From Melioribacteraceae bacterium (GTDB taxonomy: Bacteria > Bacteroidota > Ignavibacteria > Ignavibacteriales > Melioribacteraceae), in NCBI GenBank assembly GCA_015493615.1, contig WGCV01000033.1, forward strand, positions 1 to 63,313: 63,313 nucleotides of DNA, in the 5' to 3' direction. The first letter of the stretch is position 1. Each line of letters starts with the position of its first letter. Position numbers and translations under genes: made by a program. The notes below the pieces were generated by a model. The model was not told the DNA's origin, did not search any database, and saw nothing but the letters and a program-made list of their open reading frames with translations. Shown in pieces: positions 25,096 through 34,363 of the stretch.

Positions 25096-26379
25096 ATGAA
25101 ATCAAAAATCAGTTTTGCGGTAATCATGTTTGCGATTCTATTTTCGCAGCTTGCAGTTGCCCAATCTACCGATTACCGTTTACAATCTTTAGTGAAAGAG
25201 GCGGTTAAAAAAAGCCCCAAAATAAGAATGCTGCAATCAAAATTTGAAGCGGCAAAAGCCGAGATTGAGATTGGGACAAATCTTCCCGATCCGGTACTTA
25301 CTTTGGGAATAGCGAATTTTCCTACAAACTCGTTTTCTTTTACGCAAGAGCCGATGACAGGAAAGATTATCGGACTAAGTCAGAAAGTTCCTTTCCCGGG
25401 AGCTTTAAGCGCCGCGTCGGATGTGAAATCCGTTGATACATTAATTGTACGACAGGAAATCGCGGACTTGAAAAACAAAATCAAAAGCGAAGTATCCGAC
25501 TTATATTTTAAACTTCAGTTAAAGAGAAAAGAAATTTCCCTTGCGAACAGAAGTCTTTCGCTGTTGAATCAAATCTCAAACGTCGTTAAAAGAAAGTACG
25601 AAGTCGGAACCGCGGGATTGCAGAACATCATCAGCGTTGAGGTTCAGATGACGCGCGTAAAAGATAAAATTGAAGTTCTGAAAGGAAGCGAAAAATCTAT
25701 TCTTGCTCAAATTAACGCTTACCTTCTTAAAAAAGAGGACTCCGCAATCGCAACATCGCCGATAGAAAAAATCGGCAATATTAATGTTAATACGGAATCC
25801 CTGCTTTCGCTGGCGGCAAAAAACAGACCGGCGTTAAAGAGCATCGAACTGTTAAAAAGCAAAGCCGGATTAATGGAAAAACAAGCCGAATATTCCTTTT
25901 ATCCGAACTTCAAATTCGGCGTGCAATATACTCAGCGCGATTACAACGGAATAACGGGAAAAAACTACAACGATTTGGTTTCGTTTGTAGTGGGCGTTAC
26001 TCTTCCGATTAATTACGGCGGAAATAAAACATCCAAAGTTGAAAAAACGAAGTATCTGCAAAAACTTTACGGCGAACAGCTCAACGCTTCCCTGCAGATA
26101 CTGCAACAATCTTTCGGCAAAATCAACGCCAAGCTTTCAGAGTTGGAAAAAAGAGAAACTCTGATTGTCTCGTCGCTCCTTCCACAAGCGGAGGAAGCGT
26201 ACAAATCCTCTATTGCCGATTACCAGGTCGGTAAAATCGATTTCGCCAACGTTATTAAGGCGGAGAACGACATAATAAAAATTAACGCCGAGCTGGCAAA
26301 AATCAGAACGGATTATCAAACGCAAATTACAAAATTGGAATTCCTATCCGGCTCTGATTTTAATAATTTTTCAAAATAA
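25096..26379 (+). CDS. cusC: TolC-family outer membrane factor of a metal efflux system (CusC-like)
   Basis: A 427-residue outer membrane efflux protein. A signal peptide (FAVIMFAILFSQLAVAQ) is followed by the repeated coiled-coil/barrel pattern of two OEP domains (KSPKIRMLQSKFEAAKAEIEIGTNLPDPVL... and NRPALKSIELLKSKAGLMEKQAEYSFYPNFKFGVQYTQRD). The region PDPVLTLGIANFP with Met/Phe near residue 65-80 is typical of metal RND partners. AGAGGAAAC precedes the ATG. It is the first gene of the cusCBA set, 21 bases before cusB. Confidence 0.9.
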   Translation: MKSKISFAVIMFAILFSQLAVAQSTDYRLQSLVKEAVKKSPKIRMLQSKFEAAKAEIEIGTNLPDPVLTLGIANFPTNSFSFTQEPMTGKIIGLSQKVPFPGALSAASDVKSVDTLIVRQEIADLKNKIKSEVSDLYFKLQLKRKEISLANRSLSLLNQISNVVKRKYEVGTAGLQNIISVEVQMTRVKDKIEVLKGSEKSILAQINAYLLKKEDSAIATSPIEKIGNINVNTESLLSLAAKNRPALKSIELLKSKAGLMEKQAEYSFYPNFKFGVQYTQRDYNGITGKNYNDLVSFVVGVTLPINYGGNKTSKVEKTKYLQKLYGEQLNASLQILQQSFGKINAKLSELEKRETLIVSSLLPQAEEAYKSSIADYQVGKIDFANVIKAENDIIKINAELAKIRTDYQTQITKLEFLSGSDFNNFSK

Positions 26380-26400
26380 CGATTTACGGAGAATAATAAG

Positions 26401-27936
26401 ATGAATAACAGATTTATTACTTACACAATTTTAATTATAATAGGCGCATTAATCGGCGGCGGCGGATATTATTTACTGACAAACGGAAATTCTTCAGCGT
26501 CGAGCAAAAGCGCAACGGCTTCCGCCGACAAAAGTTCAAACGGCAAGAAAGTCCTTTACTGGCGCGCGCCGATGAACCCCAAAGAAATTTATAACCACCC
26601 GGGAAAATCGAACATGGGAATGGATCTTGTTCCGGTGTATGCGGATGATTCCGGCGAGAGCGGCGTGGTTTCAATCAGCCCCGTTATGATGCAGAATATG
26701 AATGTTAAAATCGCAACCGTTAAAAGCGGTAAGTTACAGCCCGAAGTTTTCACAAACGGAATTCTTCAGGCGGACGAACAGCGGGAGTATGTTGCAACGA
26801 CAAAAATATCGGGATGGATTGACAAACTTTACATAAACTACACCGGACAAAAAGTAAGAAAGGGAGATAAACTGATTAGAATTTATTCGCCCGAACTTGT
26901 TGCGGCTCAGGAAGAATTCCTTACCGCGCTTTCATACGACAACGCGGTTAACAAAGAAAGCAACAATTCCATATTGATAAATAACGCGATACGAAAACTT
27001 CAGTTGTTTGACGTTACCGACGCGGAAATTCAGCGCTTAAGAGAAACGCGCAAAGTTACAAAATATGTTACTCTTTACTCGCCGATTTCCGGAACCGTAA
27101 TATTCAAAGGGGTTGAAGAAGGCGCAAAAATAAACCGTGGAACGCCTCTGCTGAAAGTCGCCGATTTAAGCAACTTGTGGATACTTGCCGACATTTACGA
27201 ATACGAAGCAAGCAAAATCAAGTTGGGATTAGACGCAAAAGTAACTTTCGATTATCTGCCCGGAAAAGTTTATCATGGAAAAATATCATTTATTTATCCT
27301 ACTGTAGATACGAAAACCAGAACCTTAAAAGTACGATTGGATTTGCCGAACAAAAACGGCGATTTGAAGCCGGGAATGTTTGCCAATGTTGATATAAAAA
27401 CTAAAAGCGACGGCGTATTTCCACTTGTTCCCGAGCAGGCTGTTCTCAGAACCGGAAGAGAAAACACCGTTATTATCGCTCTCGGAGGCGGGAAATTCAA
27501 ACCCGCGGAAATTGAACTCGGCGAATACGCGGACGGCTATTACCAAGTCCTTAAAGGTCTTACGGCAAATACAAAGATTGTAACTTCGGGACAGTTCCTG
27601 ATTGATTCGGAATCAAACCTTCGGTCGTCGGTAGAGATGTTTAACGGAGCCGATAATGAAAAAGAAAAACCGAAAGATATGAAAAACATGGATATGAGCA
27701 AGAAAAATGCCGCCGGCGCTGAAAAGAAAGTAAAATCCGAGTTGGTAAGAGAAGGCGTTATTGATGTTGAAGCCATTGATGTAAACAAAGACGGAAAACT
27801 TTATCAAGATGTTATGGACTGGAATGTTATCTCGGATAAGCCCGGCAAATGCCCGCTTTGCGGAATGACTCTTCAGGAAATGTCTATTGAACAAGTTAAA
27901 AAGAATCTTAAAAAAAATGGTTTTAAATATAAATAG
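26401..27936 (+). CDS. cusB: RND efflux periplasmic adaptor (CusB-like) with metal-binding domains at both ends
   Basis: A 511-residue adaptor. An N-terminal membrane anchor (residues 6-26) is followed by a heavy-metal-binding domain (YWRAPMNPKEIYNHPGKSNM, then GMDLVPVY, about 52-80). The standard adaptor core follows: barrel-sandwich (GWIDKLYINYTGQKVRKG), coiled coil (YSPELVAAQEEFL), beta barrel and membrane-proximal domain. The last 60 residues (27741-27936) are an added module: DVNKDG EF-hand-like loop, then NVISDKPGKCPLCGM. The same module recurs in the proteins at 31799 and 45803. It should deliver Cu(I)/Ag(I) or other divalent metals to the pump. Confidence 0.92.
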   Translation: MNNRFITYTILIIIGALIGGGGYYLLTNGNSSASSKSATASADKSSNGKKVLYWRAPMNPKEIYNHPGKSNMGMDLVPVYADDSGESGVVSISPVMMQNMNVKIATVKSGKLQPEVFTNGILQADEQREYVATTKISGWIDKLYINYTGQKVRKGDKLIRIYSPELVAAQEEFLTALSYDNAVNKESNNSILINNAIRKLQLFDVTDAEIQRLRETRKVTKYVTLYSPISGTVIFKGVEEGAKINRGTPLLKVADLSNLWILADIYEYEASKIKLGLDAKVTFDYLPGKVYHGKISFIYPTVDTKTRTLKVRLDLPNKNGDLKPGMFANVDIKTKSDGVFPLVPEQAVLRTGRENTVIIALGGGKFKPAEIELGEYADGYYQVLKGLTANTKIVTSGQFLIDSESNLRSSVEMFNGADNEKEKPKDMKNMDMSKKNAAGAEKKVKSELVREGVIDVEAIDVNKDGKLYQDVMDWNVISDKPGKCPLCGMTLQEMSIEQVKKNLKKNGFKYK

Positions 27937-28023
27937 TACGCTGATTAATTATGATTATTTATGATCGGCGCTGATCATAACCAATCATAAGAATCTGCGT
28001 GCCATTAAACGGAGAAATGAATT

Positions 28024-31000
28024 ATGGTACCAACTGAAAATCAAAAAGACGGATTAATCGCAAAAACGATTGAATGGTCTATTAATAATAAAATTCTGGT
28101 TATAATATTAACCTTGGCGTTAATATTCGCGGGTATTTGGTCTATTAAAAATACCGCGATTGACGCTATACCTGACTTAAGCGACGTTCAGGTAATTATC
28201 TTCACTAAATATTCGGGACAAGGTCCCCAAATAGTTGAAGATCAAGTAACATATCCTTTAACTACAAAAATGCTTTCAGTCCCGGGCGCTATTGACGTCC
28301 GCGGTTATTCGTTTTTCGGCTTCTCGATGGTTTATATTATTTTCGAGGACGGCACCGACTTATACTGGGCGCGAAGCAGGGTTCTGGAATATCTAAGCTC
28401 AATGCAAAGTCAGCTTCCGAAAGGAGTTTCGCCGGAGTTAGGACCCGACGCCACCGGACTCGGCTGGGTTTACGAGTATGTTCTCAAATCGAAAAAACGC
28501 TCGCTTGCCGAGCTCCGCTCAATACAGGACTGGTTTTTACGATATGAATTAACCGCGGTCCCCGGCGTTGCGGAAGTTGCAAGTCTCGGTGGATTTGTAA
28601 AACAGTACCAAGTAAATGTTGATCCGATAAAACTTGCTTCGTATAACATCCCTCTTAAAAAAATTAAGATGGCTATTAAGAACAGCAACAACGATGTCGG
28701 CGGAAAACTAATAGAGATGGGCGAAAAAGAATTTATGGTTCGCGGTCTCGGTTATATCAAAAGCAAAAAAGATTTGGAATCAATCGCTATCGGCGTGAAC
28801 AAAGCTACCGGAACTCCCGTTTACCTCAGGGACGTAGCCAATATTGATATTGGTCCCGAGATTCGTCGCGGACTTGCCGACTGGAACGGAGAAGGGGAAG
28901 TTGTCGGAGGCATCGTAATACAGCGCTTCGGCGAAAACGGATTAAAGGTAATCGAAGGCGTTAAGGAAAAATTAGACGAACTTAAAAAATCTCTTCCTCC
29001 CGATGTTGAAATTGTAACCGCTTACGACAGGTCTCACTTAATCGAGCAGGCGGTGGAAAATCTTAACGATAAGCTGCTTGAAGAAATTATTGTTGTTTCA
29101 CTCATAATCTTCCTCTTTCTTCTTCACTTCAGAAGTTCGCTCGTTGCAATCGTTACGCTTCCCACGGCGGTTCTCGGAGCTTTAATTATCATGAAAATTC
29201 AGGGAATTAACGCCAACATCATGTCGCTCGGAGGAATTGCAATCGCTATCGGGGCGATGGTAGATGCGGCGATAATAATGGTTGAAAATACGCAGTCGCA
29301 TGTGCTGCACAATCAGCTGAAACCGAAAGCGGAACAGAAACCTCACTGGGCGGTTGTTCTGCAGGCTTCAAAAGAAGTAGGTCCTTCGATTTTCTTCTCG
29401 CTGCTTGTTATAGTCGTTTCGTTTCTGCCGGTGTTTACTCTGGAGCAGCAGGAAGGACGATTATTCAAACCTCTTGCCTACACAAAATCATATTCTATGG
29501 CGGTCGGAGCAATATTGGCGATAACGATTGTTCCCGTTCTTATGGGATATTTTATTCGCGGTAAAATGAAAAAGGAAGAGGATAATCCCGTAACAAAATT
29601 CTTGATGAATATATATCATCCTATTGTTGATTTTGTAATGAAACAAAAATGGGCTGTGCTTGCCGCTTCGGTTCTTATAGTTGCCGCAACATATTTCCCC
29701 TTTAAGAAACTCGGTTCGGAATTTATGCCACCGTTGTACGAAGGCGATTTGCTATATATGCCGACAACGCTTCCCGGCATTTCGATAACAAAAGCGAGAG
29801 AAATATTACAGCAAACCGATAAAATAATTAAAACATTTCCAGAAGTCGAATCGGTATTGGGAAAAGTAGGACGGGCGGAAACGGCAACAGACCCGGCGCC
29901 CCTTTCAATGATTGAAACGACTATAAGACTTAAACCTATGGATCAATGGCCAGAAGGCATGACGCCGCAAAAACTGATTAACCAAATGGACGCGGCAATT
30001 AAGATACCCGGACTGACAAACGCTTGGACAATGCCGATTAAAACTAGGATTGACATGCTTTCAACGGGAATTAAAACTCCTGTCGGAATTAAAATTGCCG
30101 GTCCGGACTTAAATGTTCTCGAGAAAATTGGGAAGGAAATTGAACAGGTAACGAAAAAAATACCGGGAACACGGTCGGTTTACGCCGAACGCGCCGCCGG
30201 AGGAAACTATGTGGATTTCGATATTGACAGAAACGAAATCGCCCGCTACGGCTTGACCGTGGGCGATGTTCAGGACGTCTTTATGTCTGCTGTCGGCGGA
30301 ATGAACATAACCAAGACGATTGAAGGACTGGAGCGTTACCCGGTAAACTTACGATACCAGCGGGATTACAGAAACAGTCTTGAAGATTTAAAACGCGTTC
30401 TGGTTCCTCTTCCGAAAGGGGGAAATATTCCGTTAAAACAGCTTGGAACAATCTCGGTTAAAAAAGGTCCGCCGGTTATTAAATCTGAAGATTCGCGCCC
30501 GAACGCGTGGGTTTACATTGACATTGAAGGCTCGGATGTCGGCTCCTATGTTGAACAAGCGCAGAAAATAATAAATGAAAAAATAACTCTCCCTCCGGGA
30601 TATTCATTAATCTGGAGCGGTCAGTACGAGTATATGGAAAGAGCCGCTAAAAAATTGGCAATAGTTATTCCGGTAACATTGTTGCTGGTTATCCTGCTTC
30701 TTTATTTCAACACAAAGTCGTTTGTAAAAACAGGAATCATTTTGCTTGCTCTTCCGTTTTCAATGGTCGGGGCAATTTGGTACCTCTACTTTGCAGGTTT
30801 CCACATGAGCGTCGCCGTCTGGGTGGGCATTATCGCTCTTCTCGGAGTGAGCGCCGAAACCGGAGTTGTGATGCTTCTCTACTTGGATATCGCTTATGAA
30901 AACTGGCTAAAACAAGGAAAAATGAAAAATCTCCATGATTTACGGGAAGCCATTTTTGACGGCGCCGTTAAGCGTATCCGTCCTAAAATGATGACAGTTT

Positions 31001-31227
31001 TGGTCCTCTTTTTCGGATTGCTCCCGATTTTAATAGGCAGCGGAGCCGGAAGCGACGTGATGAAACGAATTGCCGCGCCGATGGCAGGCGGTATTTTCAC
31101 AAGTTTGATTATGGAATTAACGATTTTTCCCGCGCTGTTCTACATAATCAAAGGGAGAAAATTCAAGAAAGATGAAAGCGAAAATGCTCAAACAGAAGAG
31201 AATAATCATAATCTTGAAAAGGCATAA
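28024..31227 (+). CDS. cusA: Heavy-metal RND efflux pump (CusA/CzcA family)
   Basis: A 1067-residue inner-membrane proton/metal antiporter with 12 membrane segments and two large periplasmic loops. Family blocks: IEWSINNKILVIILT at the N-terminus, NTAIDAIPDLSDVQVIIFTKYSGQGPQIVEDQVTYPL (in part), GGIAIAIGAMVDAAIIMVEN in TM4 and MPIKTRIDMLSTGIKTPVGIKI in the pore domain. The Met residues around MPIKTRIDM suit Cu(I)/Ag(I) (CusA type), while the TM4 region lets a CzcA assignment stay open. It is 87 bases after cusB. The tail is acidic and Asn-rich. Confidence 0.93.
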   Translation: MVPTENQKDGLIAKTIEWSINNKILVIILTLALIFAGIWSIKNTAIDAIPDLSDVQVIIFTKYSGQGPQIVEDQVTYPLTTKMLSVPGAIDVRGYSFFGFSMVYIIFEDGTDLYWARSRVLEYLSSMQSQLPKGVSPELGPDATGLGWVYEYVLKSKKRSLAELRSIQDWFLRYELTAVPGVAEVASLGGFVKQYQVNVDPIKLASYNIPLKKIKMAIKNSNNDVGGKLIEMGEKEFMVRGLGYIKSKKDLESIAIGVNKATGTPVYLRDVANIDIGPEIRRGLADWNGEGEVVGGIVIQRFGENGLKVIEGVKEKLDELKKSLPPDVEIVTAYDRSHLIEQAVENLNDKLLEEIIVVSLIIFLFLLHFRSSLVAIVTLPTAVLGALIIMKIQGINANIMSLGGIAIAIGAMVDAAIIMVENTQSHVLHNQLKPKAEQKPHWAVVLQASKEVGPSIFFSLLVIVVSFLPVFTLEQQEGRLFKPLAYTKSYSMAVGAILAITIVPVLMGYFIRGKMKKEEDNPVTKFLMNIYHPIVDFVMKQKWAVLAASVLIVAATYFPFKKLGSEFMPPLYEGDLLYMPTTLPGISITKAREILQQTDKIIKTFPEVESVLGKVGRAETATDPAPLSMIETTIRLKPMDQWPEGMTPQKLINQMDAAIKIPGLTNAWTMPIKTRIDMLSTGIKTPVGIKIAGPDLNVLEKIGKEIEQVTKKIPGTRSVYAERAAGGNYVDFDIDRNEIARYGLTVGDVQDVFMSAVGGMNITKTIEGLERYPVNLRYQRDYRNSLEDLKRVLVPLPKGGNIPLKQLGTISVKKGPPVIKSEDSRPNAWVYIDIEGSDVGSYVEQAQKIINEKITLPPGYSLIWSGQYEYMERAAKKLAIVIPVTLLLVILLLYFNTKSFVKTGIILLALPFSMVGAIWYLYFAGFHMSVAVWVGIIALLGVSAETGVVMLLYLDIAYENWLKQGKMKNLHDLREAIFDGAVKRIRPKMMTVLVLFFGLLPILIGSGAGSDVMKRIAAPMAGGIFTSLIMELTIFPALFYIIKGRKFKKDESENAQTEENNHNLEKA

Positions 31228-31229
31228 AA

Positions 31230-31328
31230 ATGGGATTTTTAATTCTTATCGGATTGGCGGCTGTTGTTGTTTTCTTTATGGTCAGACGCGTAAATAAAAT
31301 AAATAAAGGGAAAAGCTGCTGCAAGTAG
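31230..31328 (+). CDS. 32-residue single-span membrane peptide ending in Cys-Cys
   Basis: A short frame starting 2 bases after the cusA stop. It is one hydrophobic segment (residues 2-17), then a basic stretch RRVNKINKGKS and a terminal CCK. Immediate coupling to cusA, the membrane span and the vicinal Cys suggest a small accessory subunit of the pump or a metal-relay peptide. This is inference; no family is recognised. Confidence 0.5.
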   Translation: MGFLILIGLAAVVVFFMVRRVNKINKGKSCCK

Positions 31329-31359
31329 GGCTTTTCCCTAAAATAAAAAGGAGTAAAGT

Positions 31360-31695
31360 ATGAAAGAAATCAAAGCATACATAAGACACGAAAAAGCTGA
31401 AATAGTTATCCGGAAGCTGGAAGAAGCGGGTATATCCGGTATGACCGTTCTTGATGCAAACGCTCTGGCAAACTGGGCGGACGAAGTCTCTTTCAGTTAC
31501 TCGATTAAATATGTTCAAAAATATTCAAGCGTGGTTAAAATCGAATTAATCTGTAACAAAGAGCAGCTTGATACGCTTGTTAACGTGATTGCAAAATACG
31601 GACATACAGGACAAAGCGGCGACGGCTGGATTTTTGTTTCCGACATCGAAAAAGCGGTACGGATTAAAACAGGCGAAATAAATGTTATTAAATAA
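31360..31695 (+). CDS. PII-like (GlnB superfamily) protein of a metal efflux operon
   Basis: A 111-residue PII fold: MKEIKAYIRHEKAEIVIRKLEEAGISGMTV at the start and the second half GHTGQSGDGWIFVSDIEKAV, then RIKTGEI, a close match to the GDGKIFV...RTGE end of PII. The T-loop region (NALANWADEVSFSYSIKYVQKYSS) is unlike nitrogen-regulatory PII and lacks the uridylylation Tyr context. PII-like proteins of this kind are found with CusA/CzcA pumps and presumably sense metal or nucleotide. It follows a good AAAGGAG site. Confidence 0.85.
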   Translation: MKEIKAYIRHEKAEIVIRKLEEAGISGMTVLDANALANWADEVSFSYSIKYVQKYSSVVKIELICNKEQLDTLVNVIAKYGHTGQSGDGWIFVSDIEKAVRIKTGEINVIK

Positions 31696-31710
31696 GAAAG
31701 GAAAAATTAA

Positions 31711-31740
31711 GCTGTCGCAGATAATTCTTCGACAGCCATT
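31711..31740 (+). terminator. Weak terminator or attenuator hairpin
   Basis: gctgtcg (31711-31717) pairs with cgacagc (31730-31736), followed by a short attttccc. Lies after the PII-like gene; may only reduce read-through. Confidence 0.4.
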
Positions 31741-31798
31741 TTCCCAAATTACAACGGACAATACATAAAGTAAATATTATAAAAAAAGGAGATACAAA

Positions 31799-32194
31799 AT
31801 GAAACTTAAAAAATTATTGATTGCCGCAATGGCAATATTGTTTATCGCAAATATAACTCCGGCTCAAACTCATCCGGATTCAACCAAAGCCGGGGAGCAT
31901 ATGATGATGAAAAACGGCAAAGGAATGATGAATCAAAATCAGAATGGTATGATGAATCATGATAAAAGTATGACCGGCGGGAAAAAAATGGCGAATAAAA
32001 TAGTACGCAAAGGCGTAATCAATGTTAAGGCAATCGATAAAAACAAAGACGGCAAAGTTTTCCAGGATGTAATGGACTGGAATGTAATTTCCGATAAACC
32101 GGGTAAATGCCCTCTTTGCGGAATGACTTTAAAAGAAGTTACCGTAAAGCAAGCCGTGAAAAATCTTAAAGCTCACGGTTACAAAACAAAATAA
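31799..32194 (+). CDS. Small exported protein with Met-rich linker and CusB-type C-terminal metal module
   Basis: A 131-residue protein: signal peptide (1-23), a Met/His/Asn-rich linker (MMMKNGKGMMNQNQNGMMNH, about 34-53), then a 65-residue module almost identical to the CusB C-terminus (DKNKDGKVFQDVMDWNVISD, then KPGKCPLCGM). The module looks like the HMBD family with an EF-hand-like loop in front. It may be a free periplasmic chaperone that mimics or feeds the adaptor, as CusF does elsewhere (inference). A ggagat site precedes the ATG. Confidence 0.75.
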   Translation: MKLKKLLIAAMAILFIANITPAQTHPDSTKAGEHMMMKNGKGMMNQNQNGMMNHDKSMTGGKKMANKIVRKGVINVKAIDKNKDGKVFQDVMDWNVISDKPGKCPLCGMTLKEVTVKQAVKNLKAHGYKTK

Positions 32195-32202
32195 GAATAT
32201 TG

Positions 32203-32233
32203 CAATTCTCCGCTTATCAAGAGCGGAGGATTG
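32203..32233 (+). terminator. Stem-loop between small periplasmic genes
   Basis: caattctccgct (32203-32214) pairs with agcggaggattg (32222-32233) with one G-T pair and a 7-base loop. No real T run follows, so it may be an RNA-stability hairpin rather than a terminator. Confidence 0.45.
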
Positions 32234-32308
32234 ATTTAAATTAAATGACATCTTTTACACAAAAATTTTTATGGAACAATCAACTAACAACAACAAACGG
32301 AGTTAAAA

Positions 32309-32920
32309 ATGAAAACGTTAAAAATCAATCTCACAGCGGCATTAGCCATATTACTTACACTGTTTTTTTCCGTCACGGCAACTAACGCCCAAAGCGGAAA
32401 TATGAATCAAAACAATCAAAATATGATGCAGAGAAACATGCAGAACATGCAGCAGATGACAGAACACATGAACCAAATGAACACACAAATGCAGGATATG
32501 ATGCAGAGAATGAATCAATATATGCAGTCGAACCAGAATCAAAATATGCAAAATAACCGACAGCGCATGATAGATAGGCAAAATATGATGAATAACAATA
32601 ACAGCCAAATGATGAACAACCGGGGAAACAATCAGCAACATATGATGAACAACGGAAACATGATGCATGGAAACAACGGACAGATGATGAATAATCAACA
32701 AGACATTATGCAAAACATGGAACAGATGTCGCAAAATATGAACGGAATGCTCAAACAGATGAAGACGATGATGCAAAACAAAGAAATGATGCAAAACCCC
32801 GAATTGATGAAAGATATGGACGACATGATGAAAAATATGAAGAACGTTATGGACAACTATGATAAGATGCTTCAAAAACTTGAGAACAAAACCAACAATC
32901 AAATTAAACAATCAAAGTAA
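32309..32920 (+). CDS. Exported Met/Asn/Gln-rich protein, probable metal sponge
   Basis: A 203-residue protein with a signal peptide (1-27). The rest is low-complexity: 43 Met in 203 residues, arranged as MM pairs and MxxM, with very many Asn and Gln and a few His (QQHMMNN, MMHGNN). No domain is recognised; the last 60 residues are more helical (MLKQMKTMMQNKEMMQNPEL). Met-rich periplasmic proteins often bind Cu(I). Position inside the island supports a copper-buffering role (inference). A cggagtt site precedes the ATG. Confidence 0.7.
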   Translation: MKTLKINLTAALAILLTLFFSVTATNAQSGNMNQNNQNMMQRNMQNMQQMTEHMNQMNTQMQDMMQRMNQYMQSNQNQNMQNNRQRMIDRQNMMNNNNSQMMNNRGNNQQHMMNNGNMMHGNNGQMMNNQQDIMQNMEQMSQNMNGMLKQMKTMMQNKEMMQNPELMKDMDDMMKNMKNVMDNYDKMLQKLENKTNNQIKQSK

Positions 32921-32925
32921 ATTAT

Positions 32926-33714
32926 ATGAACTTCTTAAATCCCTTTAAAATATTATTAGCCGTTATCCTGATTTCAATAACTGTTTCAGGTCAAAGCAAA
33001 TGGTATGCAAACTCATCTTTGTAGATTGTCGGTTCCGAATTTCAGGATGGCGGCAAACATAACTCGTTTTTCTTTTATAACGGCGTCAGATATCAAACCG
33101 GTAATTATTATCTGAGTTTGAGCGTACCGGTTATTTTCGGAAGTAAAAACACATTTACTCAATTTGAAAATTCCTTCATGCCGAACGACGACGAACATAT
33201 GTCCGACAACGGCGGAATGAGAAATTTAAGCGTCGGTTTCGGAGATATTTACCTGAACGGAAGTTTCAGCTTAGTTAAAGAATCTTCGGTCATACCAAAT
33301 ATCTCTCTCGACGGCTACGTGAAATTTCCCACGGCTTCAGGCAATCTCGGAGTAGGCACCGGCGCTTATGATTACCAAATCGCATTCGGACTTAAAAAAT
33401 ATATCAACCGTTTTTCTTTTTTCGGACAATTCGGTTACCTCTTTTTAGGAAAAATTGCCGGCGCCGAAACTATTAATCCTTTTACATTCAGCGTCGGCGT
33501 TGGGTACGCTTTCGGTTACGGGGAACACTCAGTTCTATTGGCTTACGATTCCTACTCTACGATTATACAGGGAGCGGCGTCGCCCCGCCAATTGGCATTG
33601 GGATATAACTACATGATCCGCAGAGGATTATTTCTTACAACAATTCTCTCCGCCGGACTTAACAGCTCAACCTCCGATTACACTTTCTCCGGCGGGCTGA
33701 ATTTTGAATTGTAA
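32926..33714 (+). pseudogene. Outer-membrane beta-barrel gene interrupted by an in-frame TAG
   Basis: From ATG at 32926 the frame encodes a signal peptide (residues 1-22), then SKWYANSSL and a TAG at 33022-33024. The same frame continues without a break for 229 codons to 33714, encoding amphipathic strands (IVGSEFQDGG, SLSVPVIFGSKNTF, GYVKFPTASGNLGVGTGAYD, GYAFGYGEHSVLL) and ending NFEL. Without the stop it would be a 262-residue transporter-like barrel resembling the phenol-degradation MetA family. A single C-to-T change from CAG would make this stop. It could be a recent loss, a sequencing error, or suppressed in vivo. Confidence 0.75.
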
Positions 33715-33734
33715 TTCATTTATTTGGAGAAACT

Positions 33735-34346
33735 ATGTATATAAATAAAATTATATTGGCGTTACTGCTCGGGATAACCGTAATGTTTGCGCACGGAAAA
33801 CATAAAAAACCGGCGCAAAAATTAGACACGGTAACGGTCGTCGGAAAAGACACAATCGCAATTAACGGAATTGCAGTAAATAAAGCATTGATTCACAACC
33901 AAACAACTTCCGAAACGACGCTCGCGGAACAAGAGGAAATCGAAGAAGGGAAAGAAGTAACTTTCGGAGCCGTTTTTGAGCACATGCACAATAAGTTAAT
34001 TCATTTTCCTATTGCGCTTACTATTGTCGCTCTGCTGCTGATGGCTATAGGATATAAGGATAACAAATATCTTGCAGCCGTTAAAATAATCGTTCCGTTT
34101 GCGGCATTCGTTACAATTTTTACCGTACTTGCCGGGCTGTCCCAAGCCGCCCCCTTTGAAGGGACCGCAATGTACGGACTTGTAGAAACACATGAAATAT
34201 TAGGTTTCAGCGTTTTGCTTTCACTAATAATCTGGTCTGTTTCTTTATATGTAAAAAAACTAAATAAATTTATTTACTTATTTGCCGTTTTAACTTTCAT
34301 CCTTGTTTCGATAACAGGGTTTTACGGCGGAATAATCGCACATTAA
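33735..34346 (+). CDS. DUF2231 membrane protein
   Basis: A 203-residue protein. A short exported N-terminal part (signal-like 1-20, HGKHKKP, then a periplasmic stretch to about 85) is followed by the DUF2231 domain: HNKLIHFPIALTIVALLLMA and three further membrane segments, with HEILGF in the middle. DUF2231 proteins often sit next to metal-efflux or heme-related genes; function is unknown. The conserved His residues (HMHNKLIHFP) could bind metal or heme. A ttggaga site precedes the ATG. Confidence 0.8.
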   Translation: MYINKIILALLLGITVMFAHGKHKKPAQKLDTVTVVGKDTIAINGIAVNKALIHNQTTSETTLAEQEEIEEGKEVTFGAVFEHMHNKLIHFPIALTIVALLLMAIGYKDNKYLAAVKIIVPFAAFVTIFTVLAGLSQAAPFEGTAMYGLVETHEILGFSVLLSLIIWSVSLYVKKLNKFIYLFAVLTFILVSITGFYGGIIAH

Positions 34347-34363
34347 TTTAAGGAGAAAACAAA

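Noticed and set aside
32351-32911. 186-codon His-rich frame antisense to the Met-rich protein
   Set aside because: CAT codons for His are simply the complement of ATG codons for Met.
33022-33024. TAG as a pyrrolysine codon
   Set aside because: No pyl gene or suppressor tRNA seen, and barrel proteins have no reason for pyrrolysine; loss or error is simpler.
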